From assembly GCA_000183865.1 (NCBI GenBank), contig CM001047.1, positions 2,093,377 to 2,100,282 of the forward strand: a DNA stretch of 6,906 nt, read 5' to 3'. The position numbers were made by a program, and so were the translations under genes. Below are positions 1 through 6,626 of the stretch, piece by piece (position 1 is the first letter of the stretch; each line of letters begins with the position of its first letter). The notes below the pieces were generated by a model. The model was not told the DNA's origin. It was given only the letters and a program-made list of their open reading frames with translations, and made no database searches. This stretch comes from Listeria marthii FSL S4-120. GTDB taxonomy: Bacteria > Bacillota > Bacilli > Lactobacillales > Listeriaceae.

Positions 1-171
1 GAGTCCAGTAGGAAAAACTACTTCTCGGCTTGTTACCGCTTCTTTAAAAGTTGGCTCTACATACTGCTCTTTCTCTAATATCTTGCTCGTGTATTCAAAA
101 AGTTCTGCCTGACTCTCGTAACTTGAATTTATCAGGGTTAACTCTTTTTGAAACAAATCATGGTAATCCAC
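1..171 (-). CDS. PTS EIIA component, galactitol/fructose-type (N-terminal part only)
   Basis: A minus-strand reading frame runs from a GTG start at 169-171 to the left edge: 57 codons, no stop, so the gene is cut by the window. It begins MDYHDLFQKE and ends here with REVVFPTGL. The R-E-x-x-(F/Y)-P-T-G-L motif is typical of the start of the EIIA fold in the fructose/mannitol/galactitol PTS families; the phosphorylatable histidine should lie just outside the window. The start rests on a strong GGGGGTGA ribosome binding site that overlaps the stop of the upstream regulator, 7 bases before GTG. An ATG at 159-161 is out of frame. The short gap suggests co-transcription and translational coupling with the regulator. 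The protein would relay phosphate from HPr to an EIIB in the cytoplasm. From memory, Listeria has a galactitol-like IIA-IIB-IIC set after this type of regulator; the substrate cannot be told from this fragment. Confidence 0.85.
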   Translation of the reverse strand, partial: MDYHDLFQKELTLINSSYESQAELFEYTSKILEKEQYVEPTFKEAVTSREVVFPTGL

Positions 172-178
172 GTGACGC

Positions 179-2185
179 TCACCCCCTTTCAAGGATTTCA
201 ACGATTTTCTTTTTGTTAGTTGAAGCAAGAAGTTCCGCTAACCTTTCTGGCTGTAAGAAAATTTCGTTCAATTTTAGTAATAGTGGTATGTGTTTGTTTT
301 GTTCGGATGGTGCTAGGGCAATCATGATTTTGACTGTTTCGTCCACCGGCGTTTTTGTGTCCGCTTTCATTATCATCAACTGAATATCTTGCTCGATTAC
401 GCCATTCGCCGGTTTAGCATGAGGTAAATAAATATTCGGTCCAATCATCATCTGCTCATAATTTTGATAGAAGATTTCTTCGCAAGTATGAATGTAACAA
501 GTATCCACTGTTCCTCGTTCTAACATTGGTGCAAACGCCGCCGAAACCAGCCTCTCCCACTCAAGTGGCGTTTCTAAAAAATGAACCTGTTCTTCGGTAA
601 TCCGCATTAGTTCTGGTTCTTTTTTCTCCACAGGCTGCTCTTTTTTACTGAAAAATGATTCCACTTTAGCTTGCACTAAGCGAATGTTTTCTTCGGGAAT
701 TTCATCTTTTAGCATGGCAAGTAGTTCTTTGGTTTTTTTATGGCTATCCATTTCGATGGCTTTATCGACTTGTTCTCTAAGGATTTGTCGGCTATCTTTA
801 CTTAAAATCGACGGAATCACGAAAATGGTGGCGTCGCTTTGGACTGGAACGGTCGTAAAAATAAAATCGATATCACGCGCAACGGTATTTAATTGCCGCA
901 CCGCATAAGCTCCTTGAAAATCAATATTCGGAAACATCATTTTCAAGTTTTCTAACAGTAATTTGGAAATGGATGTACCACTTTTACAAAGGACGACTGC
1001 GCGGAAAATCGGCTGTTCCGTTTCCTCGATTTGATACATCCATCCAAGAACTATCATAGAAAGATACACAATTTCCTCTTCCGACCACTTACGGCCAACC
1101 AATTTTTCAAAAGGTTTAGAGGCTTTTTCTACAATGTTGAATGTTGGGGTGTATTCTTTGATAAATTGTTTTTTAAGCGGATTATTGATTTGAAATCCTA
1201 AAATCGTCCGGTAAATTGCTGGCCTGACATGTAAAATCACTTTTTCTTTAAACTCGTTTTTCTTCATGATTTCGGTCGCAAAATACATTTCAAGTAAGCG
1301 GATGAACTCATCAACTGCGTAGGCGATTTCTTCACTGTCTGAGAAATGAAGTGCCGACTCGACTAGGTTCGAAGCGAGTACTTGTAACGATAAGTAAAGC
1401 AAATCATTTTCACTTAAAAAGTCGTAACCCCAAAACATTTCTTTCATTATCGGGAACTCACGGGTATTTTTGATGTCGTACATTTCAATTTTAAATGTCC
1501 ATTTTTTATTCGTTACGTTGGACCGTTTGATGATGCCGTGGAGGATATAGGGCAATTCTTCCATTTGTTCATCTGTAAATGTAATTTGGAGTTTACTTTC
1601 GACTTTTTCGAGCCGTTTCTTTAGCAAAAAAACTTCGCTAACTGTAATAAGCTTCTTTTCATCAAGTACGAATTTTCCGTACGGGGTCTGAACGACTTCG
1701 CGAATGAGTTCCGCTAGTAAATTACGAATCAAGAATTCTGAACCGGAAACTGCATAACCATCTTTTCGCGAGTAATCTAGTTGTATTTCAAATTCATGCA
1801 AGCTTTCCTTAATACTTTTCACATCTGTTAACATCGTATTTTTACTTACATAAACGTATTCCGCAAGCGCGCCGAGTGACATGTAATGATTGTGAAGCAG
1901 CAGTTTAATCATAATCAGTTTGCGACGAATATTTACCTCATAAAACGAAAACAGCTGTTGTTCTTCTGCTGTTAAAAGCCGGTAACAAGCTTCCCTACAT
2001 ACATCTGTAACAAAAATCATGTCATGGTCAATCAAAATTGGTTCTGACTTTAGTAGATGGTTTATTTGTGTAATCTGTGCGCTAATTGCTTCTTTTGATA
2101 CCTTAAAATTTTTGGAAACATTTCTAAGATTCACTTGCCGATTCAAGAGCAGATAAGTAATTAATTCCTTACAATTCTGTTCCAT
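179..2185 (-). CDS. PRD-domain PTS transcription regulator (LicR/MtlR-like, often named BglG-family antiterminator)
   Basis: The 668-residue cytoplasmic protein is predicted to activate the adjoining PTS operon. Domains in order: an N-terminal helix-turn-helix (about 5-50); a second, Mga-type helix-turn-helix (about 88-150, core SLGALAEYVYVSKNTMLTDV); PRD1 (about 190-300); PRD2 (about 305-395); a GatB-like EIIB domain (about 395-480) with its phosphorylatable Cys400 in VVLCKSGTSISKLL; and an EIIA domain (about 525-668) with the active-site His589 in YLPHAKP. Two helix-turn-helix domains in place of a CAT RNA-binding domain mean it should bind DNA and act as an activator, despite the usual name 'antiterminator'. 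The first PRD histidines are present (His216 in ILHGIIKR, His319 in LHVRPAIYR). The second ones look replaced (Gln268 and Ile378). The ATG at 2183-2185 follows a GGGAGGGGAA ribosome binding site. The EIIA gene starts 7 bases after the stop. Family assignment is firm; sugar and target promoter are inference. Confidence 0.93.
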   Translation of the reverse strand: MEQNCKELITYLLLNRQVNLRNVSKNFKVSKEAISAQITQINHLLKSEPILIDHDMIFVTDVCREACYRLLTAEEQQLFSFYEVNIRRKLIMIKLLLHNHYMSLGALAEYVYVSKNTMLTDVKSIKESLHEFEIQLDYSRKDGYAVSGSEFLIRNLLAELIREVVQTPYGKFVLDEKKLITVSEVFLLKKRLEKVESKLQITFTDEQMEELPYILHGIIKRSNVTNKKWTFKIEMYDIKNTREFPIMKEMFWGYDFLSENDLLYLSLQVLASNLVESALHFSDSEEIAYAVDEFIRLLEMYFATEIMKKNEFKEKVILHVRPAIYRTILGFQINNPLKKQFIKEYTPTFNIVEKASKPFEKLVGRKWSEEEIVYLSMIVLGWMYQIEETEQPIFRAVVLCKSGTSISKLLLENLKMMFPNIDFQGAYAVRQLNTVARDIDFIFTTVPVQSDATIFVIPSILSKDSRQILREQVDKAIEMDSHKKTKELLAMLKDEIPEENIRLVQAKVESFFSKKEQPVEKKEPELMRITEEQVHFLETPLEWERLVSAAFAPMLERGTVDTCYIHTCEEIFYQNYEQMMIGPNIYLPHAKPANGVIEQDIQLMIMKADTKTPVDETVKIMIALAPSEQNKHIPLLLKLNEIFLQPERLAELLASTNKKKIVEILERG

Positions 2186-2190
2186 CTACT

Positions 2191-2200
2191 TTCCCCTCCC
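2191..2200 (-). promoter_or_regulatory. Ribosome binding site of the PRD regulator
   Basis: On the minus strand GGGAGGGGAA lies 5 bases before the ATG at 2183-2185. It is strongly complementary to the 16S rRNA 3' end and fixes this start. Confidence 0.8.
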
Positions 2201-2243
2201 TTATATTAATAGTAAATGATAACCCTTACATAAAAATGCTGAT

Positions 2244-2285
2244 TCATCACAACTTGTCTTTTGGCAGAAAGATTTATTGTGATGA
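2244..2285 (-). repeat. Two-part inverted repeat / hairpin in the presumed leader of the PRD regulator
   Basis: Read on the minus strand, TCATCACAA (2285-2277) pairs perfectly with TTGTGATGA (2252-2244). Inside it, after 4 unpaired bases on each side (TAAA and CAAG), TCTTT pairs with AAAGA around a 6-base loop (CTGCCA). This gives a 9 + 5 bp stem with a symmetric internal loop, upstream of the regulator ATG. It could be an RNA element in the 5' leader or a DNA operator whose half sites are about 33 bp apart (about three helical turns). No terminator-quality T run follows directly; the nearest is five Ts about 10 bases on. Confidence 0.5.
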
Positions 2286-2308
2286 GTGACATTTTGGGGT
2301 CTCTTTCT

Positions 2309-2337
2309 ATTATAGATTAGAAGATATTAGAGGGGAA
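2309..2337 (-). promoter_or_regulatory. Candidate sigma-A promoter for the PRD regulator operon
   Basis: A perfect TATAAT lies at 2314-2309 on the minus strand, with only a poor -35 (TTCCCC, 2337-2332) at 17-bp spacing. A weak -35 is what an activator-dependent or autoregulated promoter often shows. Transcription would start near 2302 and give a leader of about 115 bases containing the 2244-2285 hairpin. It lies immediately after the pdxR terminator. Assigned by eye only. Confidence 0.35.
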
Positions 2338-2341
2338 TATG

Positions 2342-2387
2342 AAAAAAGTGCAACTCAGCTTTAACTCACGCTTCGTCGCACTTTTTT
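2342..2387 (-). terminator. Rho-independent terminator of pdxR, overlapping its stop codon
   Basis: On the minus strand AAAAAAGTGCGAC (2387-2375) pairs with GTTGCACTTTTTT (2354-2342): 13 bp with one G-U wobble and a 20-base loop, ending in six Ts. The left arm encodes the last residues of PdxR (KKCDEA) and the loop contains the TGA stop at 2366-2368. On the plus strand the wobble becomes an A-C mismatch, so it should work better for pdxR than in the other direction. Confidence 0.75.
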
Positions 2388-3811
2388 TCTTGTAATATTT
2401 GCTTGATTATTTTTGCTACACGTCTCGATTCTTCCTTCTCTAGTCGTGCATAAGTTACGCGAATAACGGTCTCCTTTACCCCGAATAAAAATCCTGGCAT
2501 TACGAGTAAATCATTCGCTAAAAAAATATCAAAATCACGAATCGCGCGGAATTCAATTGGTAATTTCACCCATAAATGAAAACCGCCTTGTGGCCGAGTA
2601 AACGTCAACTCATCCGGTAAAATTTCATCAAAAGCTTCGATTAAATTATCGCGACGTTGTTCCAAAAGGTGATGTAATTGTTTTAAATGAGCGCTATACC
2701 CAGCCGTATTTAAAACACTGTTGGCCAAAACTTGCGGGAAAATACTTAAACCAAAATCCATTTCTTGCCTTGCGAGCGCGAGCCGTTCAATAACCGCGGT
2801 TGGTCCGATTAACCAGCCAATTCGCGTAGTTGATCCCATGATTTTTGAAAGCGAGCCGATATATAACACATTATCCGTGTCCAGCTGCTTTAACGGCGCT
2901 GGAATTCGACTATCAAGCGCGGCCAATTCTGAAAATGGATCATCTTCCACAATCGGAATTTGCAAGTGAGCGCAAATTTTCACGAGTTCTTTGCGTCGCT
3001 TCGTCCCCATTACTAGCCCAGTCGGATTTTGAAATGTCGGATTAACAAATACCATTTTGACACGATGCTTATGGTATAAATCGCGTAATTCGGAAATAAT
3101 CACGCCATCCTCGTCCATAGGTAAAGCAAAAATTCGTAAACCCGCCGATTGAAATAATGATAGCGAATAAAAATAAGATGGCGACTCAATCGCTACAGCA
3201 TCACCAGGTTTTAATAAACATTGCGTAATCAAAAAGAGGGCTTGTTGCGCACCAGATGTAATCAAAATTTGTTCCGGTCGCGCGTCTAATCCATATGCAG
3301 CTTTCATTTGTTTTTGAATCGTTTCTCGCAAAGGCCTGTAACCCGCTTCGTCTTCCAGCTGCTCCTCGGCAATAAAAGACTGCCACGAAAGACTCGGCGT
3401 TTCCATTTTCGGCGTCATTTCCAGTGGAAGTTCCCCGGTTGCAGCATCAATCACCCGTTCCGCATCCACTCGTTCCATAACTCCCGCTTGGCGAATATAA
3501 GGAACAGCTGGTGTAAAACCGCCTTGTGTCAAATAATGGCGCCAATTCGTCGACTGCCCGGCAAAAAGCCCCCATTTTTCCGCATTAATCGTTGTTCCAC
3601 TACCTTGTTTGCGAATGATAACAGCCCGCGCCGTAAGTTCATCGAGCGCCCGCACAACCGTCGAGCGATTCACGCCAAACAACTCCGCCAACTGTCTTTC
3701 CGGAGGTAATTTTTCTTCTGGCAAAAGTTCACCATTCATAATTTTCGTTTCGATTAAATCAACAATTTGTAAATAAATCGGTAAACTGGAATCTTCACTT
3801 AACTGCCACAT
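2366..3811 (-). CDS. pdxR: PdxR, MocR/GntR-type PLP-dependent regulator of vitamin B6 synthesis
   Basis: The 481-residue cytoplasmic regulator has a winged helix of GntR type (about 10-75; core PERQLAELFGVNRSTVVRAL) fused to a fold-type I aminotransferase domain (about 115-475). PLP-binding marks are visible: FQNPTG with Asn262, VEDDPFSEL with Asp290/Asp291, and the Schiff-base Lys323 in YIGSLSKIMGSTTRIGW. Near the C-terminus VIRVTYAR supplies the expected arginine. It is known in Listeria as activator of pdxST and repressor of its own gene, with PLP as signal. It is divergent from pdxS, across a 125-bp region with repeated TTGG(A/C)TG-like elements. I chose the ATG at 3809-3811 because AGGAGG lies 9 bases before it and the protein then begins MWQLSEDSSLPIYLQI, normal for the family. 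A frame extension to 3853 would read through the operator and has no ribosome binding site. The length matches the family; no damage is seen. Confidence 0.96.
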   Translation of the reverse strand: MWQLSEDSSLPIYLQIVDLIETKIMNGELLPEEKLPPERQLAELFGVNRSTVVRALDELTARAVIIRKQGSGTTINAEKWGLFAGQSTNWRHYLTQGGFTPAVPYIRQAGVMERVDAERVIDAATGELPLEMTPKMETPSLSWQSFIAEEQLEDEAGYRPLRETIQKQMKAAYGLDARPEQILITSGAQQALFLITQCLLKPGDAVAIESPSYFYSLSLFQSAGLRIFALPMDEDGVIISELRDLYHKHRVKMVFVNPTFQNPTGLVMGTKRRKELVKICAHLQIPIVEDDPFSELAALDSRIPAPLKQLDTDNVLYIGSLSKIMGSTTRIGWLIGPTAVIERLALARQEMDFGLSIFPQVLANSVLNTAGYSAHLKQLHHLLEQRRDNLIEAFDEILPDELTFTRPQGGFHLWVKLPIEFRAIRDFDIFLANDLLVMPGFLFGVKETVIRVTYARLEKEESRRVAKIIKQILQEKKCDEA

Positions 3812-3820
3812 CGGCACATT

Positions 3821-3826
3821 CCTCCT
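3821..3826 (-). promoter_or_regulatory. Ribosome binding site of pdxR
   Basis: AGGAGG on the minus strand lies 9 bases before the ATG at 3809-3811. It decides between that start and an upstream in-frame codon. The in-frame GTG at 3815-3817 is too close to the site to be used. Confidence 0.8.
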
Positions 3827-3830
3827 ATAT

Positions 3831-3880
3831 AAATTGGATGGAGAAAACAACATCCAATTGGCTGTTTTTACGAAATGGCT
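3831..3880. promoter_or_regulatory. Probable PdxR operator: direct and inverted repeats between pdxR and pdxS
   Basis: A perfect 9-bp inverted repeat (AATTGGATG 3832-3840 / CATCCAATT 3851-3859) overlaps a second forward copy, AATTGGCTG (3856-3864). The overlap forms the palindrome CCAATTGG at 3854-3861. A third, weaker forward copy, AATGGCT, lies at 3874-3880. Forward copies are thus spaced about 24 and 17-18 bp. MocR-family regulators typically bind pairs of direct repeats with an inverted copy, so this is the expected PdxR site. It sits just upstream of the pdxS promoter candidate and next to the pdxR ribosome binding site, which fits activation of pdxST and repression of pdxR. Repeats are seen; binding is inferred. 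Confidence 0.7.
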
Positions 3881-3896
3881 TTTAGCTTATCATAAT
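3867..3896 (+). promoter_or_regulatory. Candidate pdxST promoter
   Basis: A -10 like CATAAT at 3891-3896 (or the overlapping TATCAT at 3888-3893) has a weak -35 TTTACG at 3867-3872, 18 bp away. A poor -35 directly beside the PdxR repeats is what an activator-dependent promoter would show. Start of transcription would be near 3903, giving a leader of about 35 bases. Assigned by eye. Confidence 0.45.
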
Positions 3897-3923
3897 AGTC
3901 AGGTAATTTCAATTAACTTTGAT

Positions 3924-3928
3924 GGAGG
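3924..3928 (+). promoter_or_regulatory. Ribosome binding site of pdxS
   Basis: GGAGG lies 8 bases before the ATG at 3937-3939. A TTG at 3919 in the same frame lies before this site, so it cannot be the start. Confidence 0.85.
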
Positions 3929-3936
3929 TTGTTAAT

Positions 3937-4824
3937 ATGGAGAAAAAAGTTGGTACAGATCGTGTAAAACGTGGCATGGCGCAAATGCAAAAAGGTGGCG
4001 TCATTATGGATGTAGTTAATGCTGAACAAGCAAAAATCGCGGAAGAAGCTGGTGCAGTTGCAGTTATGGCACTTGAACGGGTTCCTTCCGATATTCGTGC
4101 AGCCGGTGGTGTCGCTCGAATGGCTGACCCTCGCATTGTCGAAGAAGTAATGAATGCTGTATCTATCCCTGTTATGGCAAAAGCCCGTATCGGCCATATC
4201 ACAGAAGCGCGCGTCCTCGAAGCAATGGGCGTGGATTATATTGACGAAAGTGAAGTATTAACTCCCGCCGATGATGAATTCCATTTATTAAAATCAGATT
4301 TCACCGTTCCTTTCGTATGTGGTTGCCGAGATATCGGTGAAGCACTGCGCCGTATTGGTGAAGGTGCTGCCATGCTCCGTACAAAAGGAGAACCCGGAAC
4401 TGGTAATATCGTCGAAGCTGTTCGTCATATGCGCCAAGTAAACGGCCAAATCCGCCAAATCGCAGGCATGACAGATGATGAATTAATGGTTGCCGCTAAA
4501 AATTTCGGTGCTCCATATGAACTGATAAAAGAAATTAAAACACTTGGCAAACTTCCGGTCGTTAATTTTGCCGCTGGTGGTGTTGCGACTCCCGCTGATG
4601 CTGCACTAATGATGGAACTTGGAGCAGACGGTGTTTTCGTTGGATCTGGTATCTTCAAATCTGATAATCCAGCTAAATTCGCCAGCGCCATCGTTCAAGC
4701 CACTACTTACTATACAGATTATGAATTAATCGGAAAACTGTCCAAAGAGCTAGGTTCCCCGATGAAAGGAATCGAAATGTCTCGCCTTAATCCAGAAGAT
4801 AGAATGCAAGATCGGAGTATTTAA
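3937..4824 (+). CDS. pdxS: PdxS, PLP synthase subunit
   Basis: The 295-residue (beta/alpha)8-barrel enzyme joins ribose 5-phosphate, glyceraldehyde 3-phosphate and ammonia into pyridoxal 5'-phosphate, as the 12-mer core of the PdxS-PdxT complex. The sequence is extremely conserved: [20 protein letters not shown] with Asp25, [10 protein letters not shown] with Lys82 (first Schiff-base lysine), and [11 protein letters not shown] with Lys150 (second lysine). The phosphate-binding loops [15 protein letters not shown] and [11 protein letters not shown] are also present. The ATG at 3937 gives [16 protein letters not shown], the family's usual start. The numbering is one more than in B. subtilis PdxS (Asp24, Lys81, Lys149). 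The stop is one base from the pdxT start, so both form one operon. Expected to be activated by PdxR when PLP is low. All key residues are present. Confidence 0.98.
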   Translation: MEKKVGTDRVKRGMAQMQKGGVIMDVVNAEQAKIAEEAGAVAVMALERVPSDIRAAGGVARMADPRIVEEVMNAVSIPVMAKARIGHITEARVLEAMGVDYIDESEVLTPADDEFHLLKSDFTVPFVCGCRDIGEALRRIGEGAAMLRTKGEPGTGNIVEAVRHMRQVNGQIRQIAGMTDDELMVAAKNFGAPYELIKEIKTLGKLPVVNFAAGGVATPADAALMMELGADGVFVGSGIFKSDNPAKFASAIVQATTYYTDYELIGKLSKELGSPMKGIEMSRLNPEDRMQDRSI

Positions 4825-4825
4825 T

Positions 4826-5392
4826 ATGAAAAAAATTGGTGTACTTGCACTTCAAGGTGCAGTCGATGAGCATATCCAAATGATTGAATCTGTCGGTGCT
4901 CTCCCTTTTAAAGTAAAGCGTTCAAGCGATTTAGATGGACTTGACGGGCTTGTTTTACCCGGCGGAGAAAGTACCACGATGCGCAAAATAATGAAGCGTT
5001 ATGATTTAATGGAACCTATCCGCGCATTTGCAAGTGAAGGGAAAGCTATTTTTGGAACTTGTGCTGGGCTTGTCCTTTTGTCAAAAGAAATTGAAGGTGG
5101 CGAAGAGAGTCTAGGATTGATTGACGCTACCGCGATTCGTAATGGTTTTGGACGTCAGAAAGAAAGCTTCGAAGCCGCGTTAAACATAGAAACATTTGGC
5201 GCTACCCCTTTTGAAGCTGTGTTTATCCGTGCTCCTTATTTAAAAGAACCGAGCGATGAAGTAACTGTATTAGCAACCATTGACGAAAAAATTGTCGCTG
5301 CTCAACAAGCGAATATTCTCGTAACAGCTTTCCATCCTGAATTAACTAATGACAATCGTTGGATGCGTTACTTCCTCGAAAAAATGGTATAA
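4826..5392 (+). CDS. pdxT: PdxT, glutaminase subunit of PLP synthase
   Basis: The 188-residue class I glutamine amidotransferase releases ammonia from glutamine and passes it to PdxS. The catalytic triad is complete: Cys79 in FGTCAGL, His170 and Glu172 in FHPEL. The oxyanion/substrate loop LPGGEST covers 44-50 and the N-terminal KIGVLALQGAVDEH is diagnostic. The length equals that of usual PdxT proteins. The ATG at 4826 lies one base after the pdxS stop; its ribosome binding site CGGAG is inside the end of pdxS (about 4814-4818), so translation is probably coupled and stoichiometry kept. A strong terminator begins at the pdxT stop codon itself. Confidence 0.98.
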   Translation: MKKIGVLALQGAVDEHIQMIESVGALPFKVKRSSDLDGLDGLVLPGGESTTMRKIMKRYDLMEPIRAFASEGKAIFGTCAGLVLLSKEIEGGEESLGLIDATAIRNGFGRQKESFEAALNIETFGATPFEAVFIRAPYLKEPSDEVTVLATIDEKIVAAQQANILVTAFHPELTNDNRWMRYFLEKMV

Positions 5393-5437
5393 AAAAACAC
5401 AGCGGAAATCATAGTTTAGATTTCCGCTGTGTTTTTT
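5392..5437. terminator. Bidirectional Rho-independent terminator between pdxT and the convergent membrane genes
   Basis: A perfect 19-bp inverted repeat (5392-5410 and 5419-5437) surrounds an 8-base loop. Its GC-rich core is CACAGCGGAAATC / GATTTCCGCTGTG, flanked by six As on one side and six Ts on the other. The symmetry makes it a terminator for transcripts from both directions. Its left end overlaps the last base of the pdxT stop; the minus-strand gene ends 3 bases beyond its right end. Confidence 0.92.
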
Positions 5438-5439
5438 AT

Positions 5440-5880
5440 TTATTTTGCCATAGATTCTATATATGATTTCGCATCTTTTTCCGGAATTCCCTCATAAATA
5501 TAAAATTCATACATGTATTTCTCTAAAGCTGGAAGATACTTCGATACATCTTCGCCAGCTCTTCTCATTTTATTAATATTAATCAACGAAGCATCAATAT
5601 TTTTTCTTTGCGCCTTCGTCAAATCTTCATAAGGAATATTTTTTTCGTAATAAGAAACCATAACATCCTTACTAATATCCTTCCGATAAGAATCTCCAAC
5701 AAACATAAGTACAATCCCCGCTACTACACAAAGGCCTAAAACAATCCCCATTGTGCTAGTAGGACGAAATCTCCCTTTTGTGGATGAGTGTAGAATGTTA
5801 ATAATAAGTACGCCAATAGGATAAACTAAAACTAGCGCTCCTCCTAAATACATCATTAATTCACCAGTATTTTGTATCAT
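5440..5880 (-). CDS. Small membrane protein of unknown function (two TM segments)
   Basis: I do not recognise this 146-residue protein. Two hydrophobic segments (about 8-30 and 43-62) are joined by a short polar loop containing K and R. A soluble, charged C-terminal region follows (about 63-146), probably helical, rich in K, E, D and Y (for example SYYEKNIPYEDLTKAQRKNI and ALEKYMYEFYIYEGIP). There is no signal peptidase site, lipobox or catalytic motif. The start is clear: GGGAGGA lies 6 bases before the ATG at 5878-5880. This ATG shares one base with the stop of the upstream 222-residue gene (TAATG), a classic sign of translational coupling, so the two proteins probably act together in the membrane. 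It ends next to the shared terminator. The DNA looks more AT-rich than pdxST. Reality as a gene is likely; function is unknown. Confidence 0.85.
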   Translation of the reverse strand: MIQNTGELMMYLGGALVLVYPIGVLIINILHSSTKGRFRPTSTMGIVLGLCVVAGIVLMFVGDSYRKDISKDVMVSYYEKNIPYEDLTKAQRKNIDASLININKMRRAGEDVSKYLPALEKYMYEFYIYEGIPEKDAKSYIESMAK

Positions 5881-6548
5881 TAATAATCCTCCCTATAAAG
5901 TAATTCATTGGTGTCAAAACTTTCTTGAATATCTGCAACAAGAGCATTATCGGTATCAAAGCATCGTTCAATCATTCTGGCATTCGAAAATTCTGTCTCC
6001 CAAATTCCCAAAATCACTTTACCATTACGTTTTACATCATATACCCGATATACCTGAGCTTGTCTAGCATCCATAACCCCATTGTAATCGTACAATTTCG
6101 CTTCAATGGAATCGATGTTATGGAACCAGATAGTTTTCTTTTTAATTAAGTTGCCACTTACTATCGCATTTTTATATAATTTCACATAATTCGTAGCATT
6201 TAGCGTGCACCAGACAAACCAGATAGCTAAAATTGCCAACATAATCAATTTACTATTAATAGAACCCCGATAAAAAATCCCAATAACAAGCATAATTAAG
6301 CAAATAAAAATAGGCAGGATAAAGCGCCCACTCTTGCTTCTTTTCAATAGAAGAATAAGTTCGCCCAGTTCCTCCACACCCGTATTAGACTTATTAAAAA
6401 ATACTTTAAACATAGAAAACTTGTTCTCAAATTCTTGTTGCAGTTTCTGTTTTCGCTGCCTATTTATCCTGTTTGCAAAAAGTATTGCTAATACCACAAA
6501 TAGAGCAACACCTAAGAGAGATAACCAGCGGACTAAATTCTCGTCCAT
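5880..6548 (-). CDS. Membrane protein of unknown function with possible PH-like C-terminal domain
   Basis: The 222-residue protein has one N-terminal TM segment (about 7-25), then a basic, partly coiled-coil-like stretch (RINRQRKQKLQQEFENKF, 26-43). A TM hairpin (about 76-93 and 100-118) and a soluble C-terminal domain of about 100 residues follow. That domain has alternating hydrophobic beta-like strands (LYKNAIVSGNL, TIWFHNIDSIEAKLYDY, YRVYDVKRNGKVILGIWE) and then a helix around RMIERCFD. This resembles bacterial PH-like domains found on membrane proteins, but it is a pattern match by eye, not a proven family. The ATG at 6546-6548 has AAAGGA 9 bases before it. It is the first gene of a two-gene operon with the 146-residue protein. 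No enzyme, toxin or transport motif is seen. The DNA looks more AT-rich than the B6 genes, compatible with accessory origin. Confidence 0.83.
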   Translation of the reverse strand: MDENLVRWLSLLGVALFVVLAILFANRINRQRKQKLQQEFENKFSMFKVFFNKSNTGVEELGELILLLKRSKSGRFILPIFICLIMLVIGIFYRGSINSKLIMLAILAIWFVWCTLNATNYVKLYKNAIVSGNLIKKKTIWFHNIDSIEAKLYDYNGVMDARQAQVYRVYDVKRNGKVILGIWETEFSNARMIERCFDTDNALVADIQESFDTNELLYREDY

Positions 6549-6578
6549 GTTCTACAATCCTTTCTTTTTATCAATTCA

Positions 6579-6622
6579 ATTATACATAGCAAATAGAGTG
6601 TTCTTTTTAAATATGTATTATA
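6579..6622 (-). promoter_or_regulatory. Two TATAAT boxes upstream of the two-gene membrane operon
   Basis: On the minus strand TATAAT occurs at 6584-6579 and at 6622-6617. The nearer one would give a leader of about 24 bases with the AAAGGA ribosome binding site well placed. The farther one has the TGTCC/GGACA repeat exactly in its -35 to -10 interval. Neither has a good -35 hexamer, so which one is used is open. Confidence 0.4.
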
Positions 6623-6626
6623 AACT

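Noticed and set aside
51..383. 110-codon plus-strand frame at the left end
   Set aside because: It is antisense to the PTS EIIA and PRD regulator genes, which both have clear domain motifs and ribosome binding sites.
3308..3709. 133-codon open frame on the plus strand inside pdxR
   Set aside because: It is antisense to a strongly conserved gene, has arginine/proline-rich composition typical of shadow frames and no plausible ribosome binding site.
3812..3853. Longer start for PdxR (14 extra residues, beginning at 3853)
   Set aside because: It has no ribosome binding site, would read through the repeat region, and the family's normal start MWQLS... has AGGAGG 9 bases before it.
3919..3936. 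Earlier TTG start for PdxS
   Set aside because: The GGAGG at 3924-3928 lies after it and is ideally placed for the ATG at 3937, which gives the standard 295-residue protein.
3812..3936. Riboswitch controlling pdxST
   Set aside because: The expected leader is only about 35 bases and holds no structured element; control by the divergent PdxR explains the locus.
3909..4691. Minus-strand open frames across pdxS
   Set aside because: They are antisense shadows of the highly conserved PdxS frame, with low-complexity S/A/T composition.
5392..5437. The perfect 19-bp inverted repeat as a mobile-element end or small RNA
   Set aside because: The A and T runs flanking a GC-rich stem between two convergent genes are fully explained by a bidirectional terminator.
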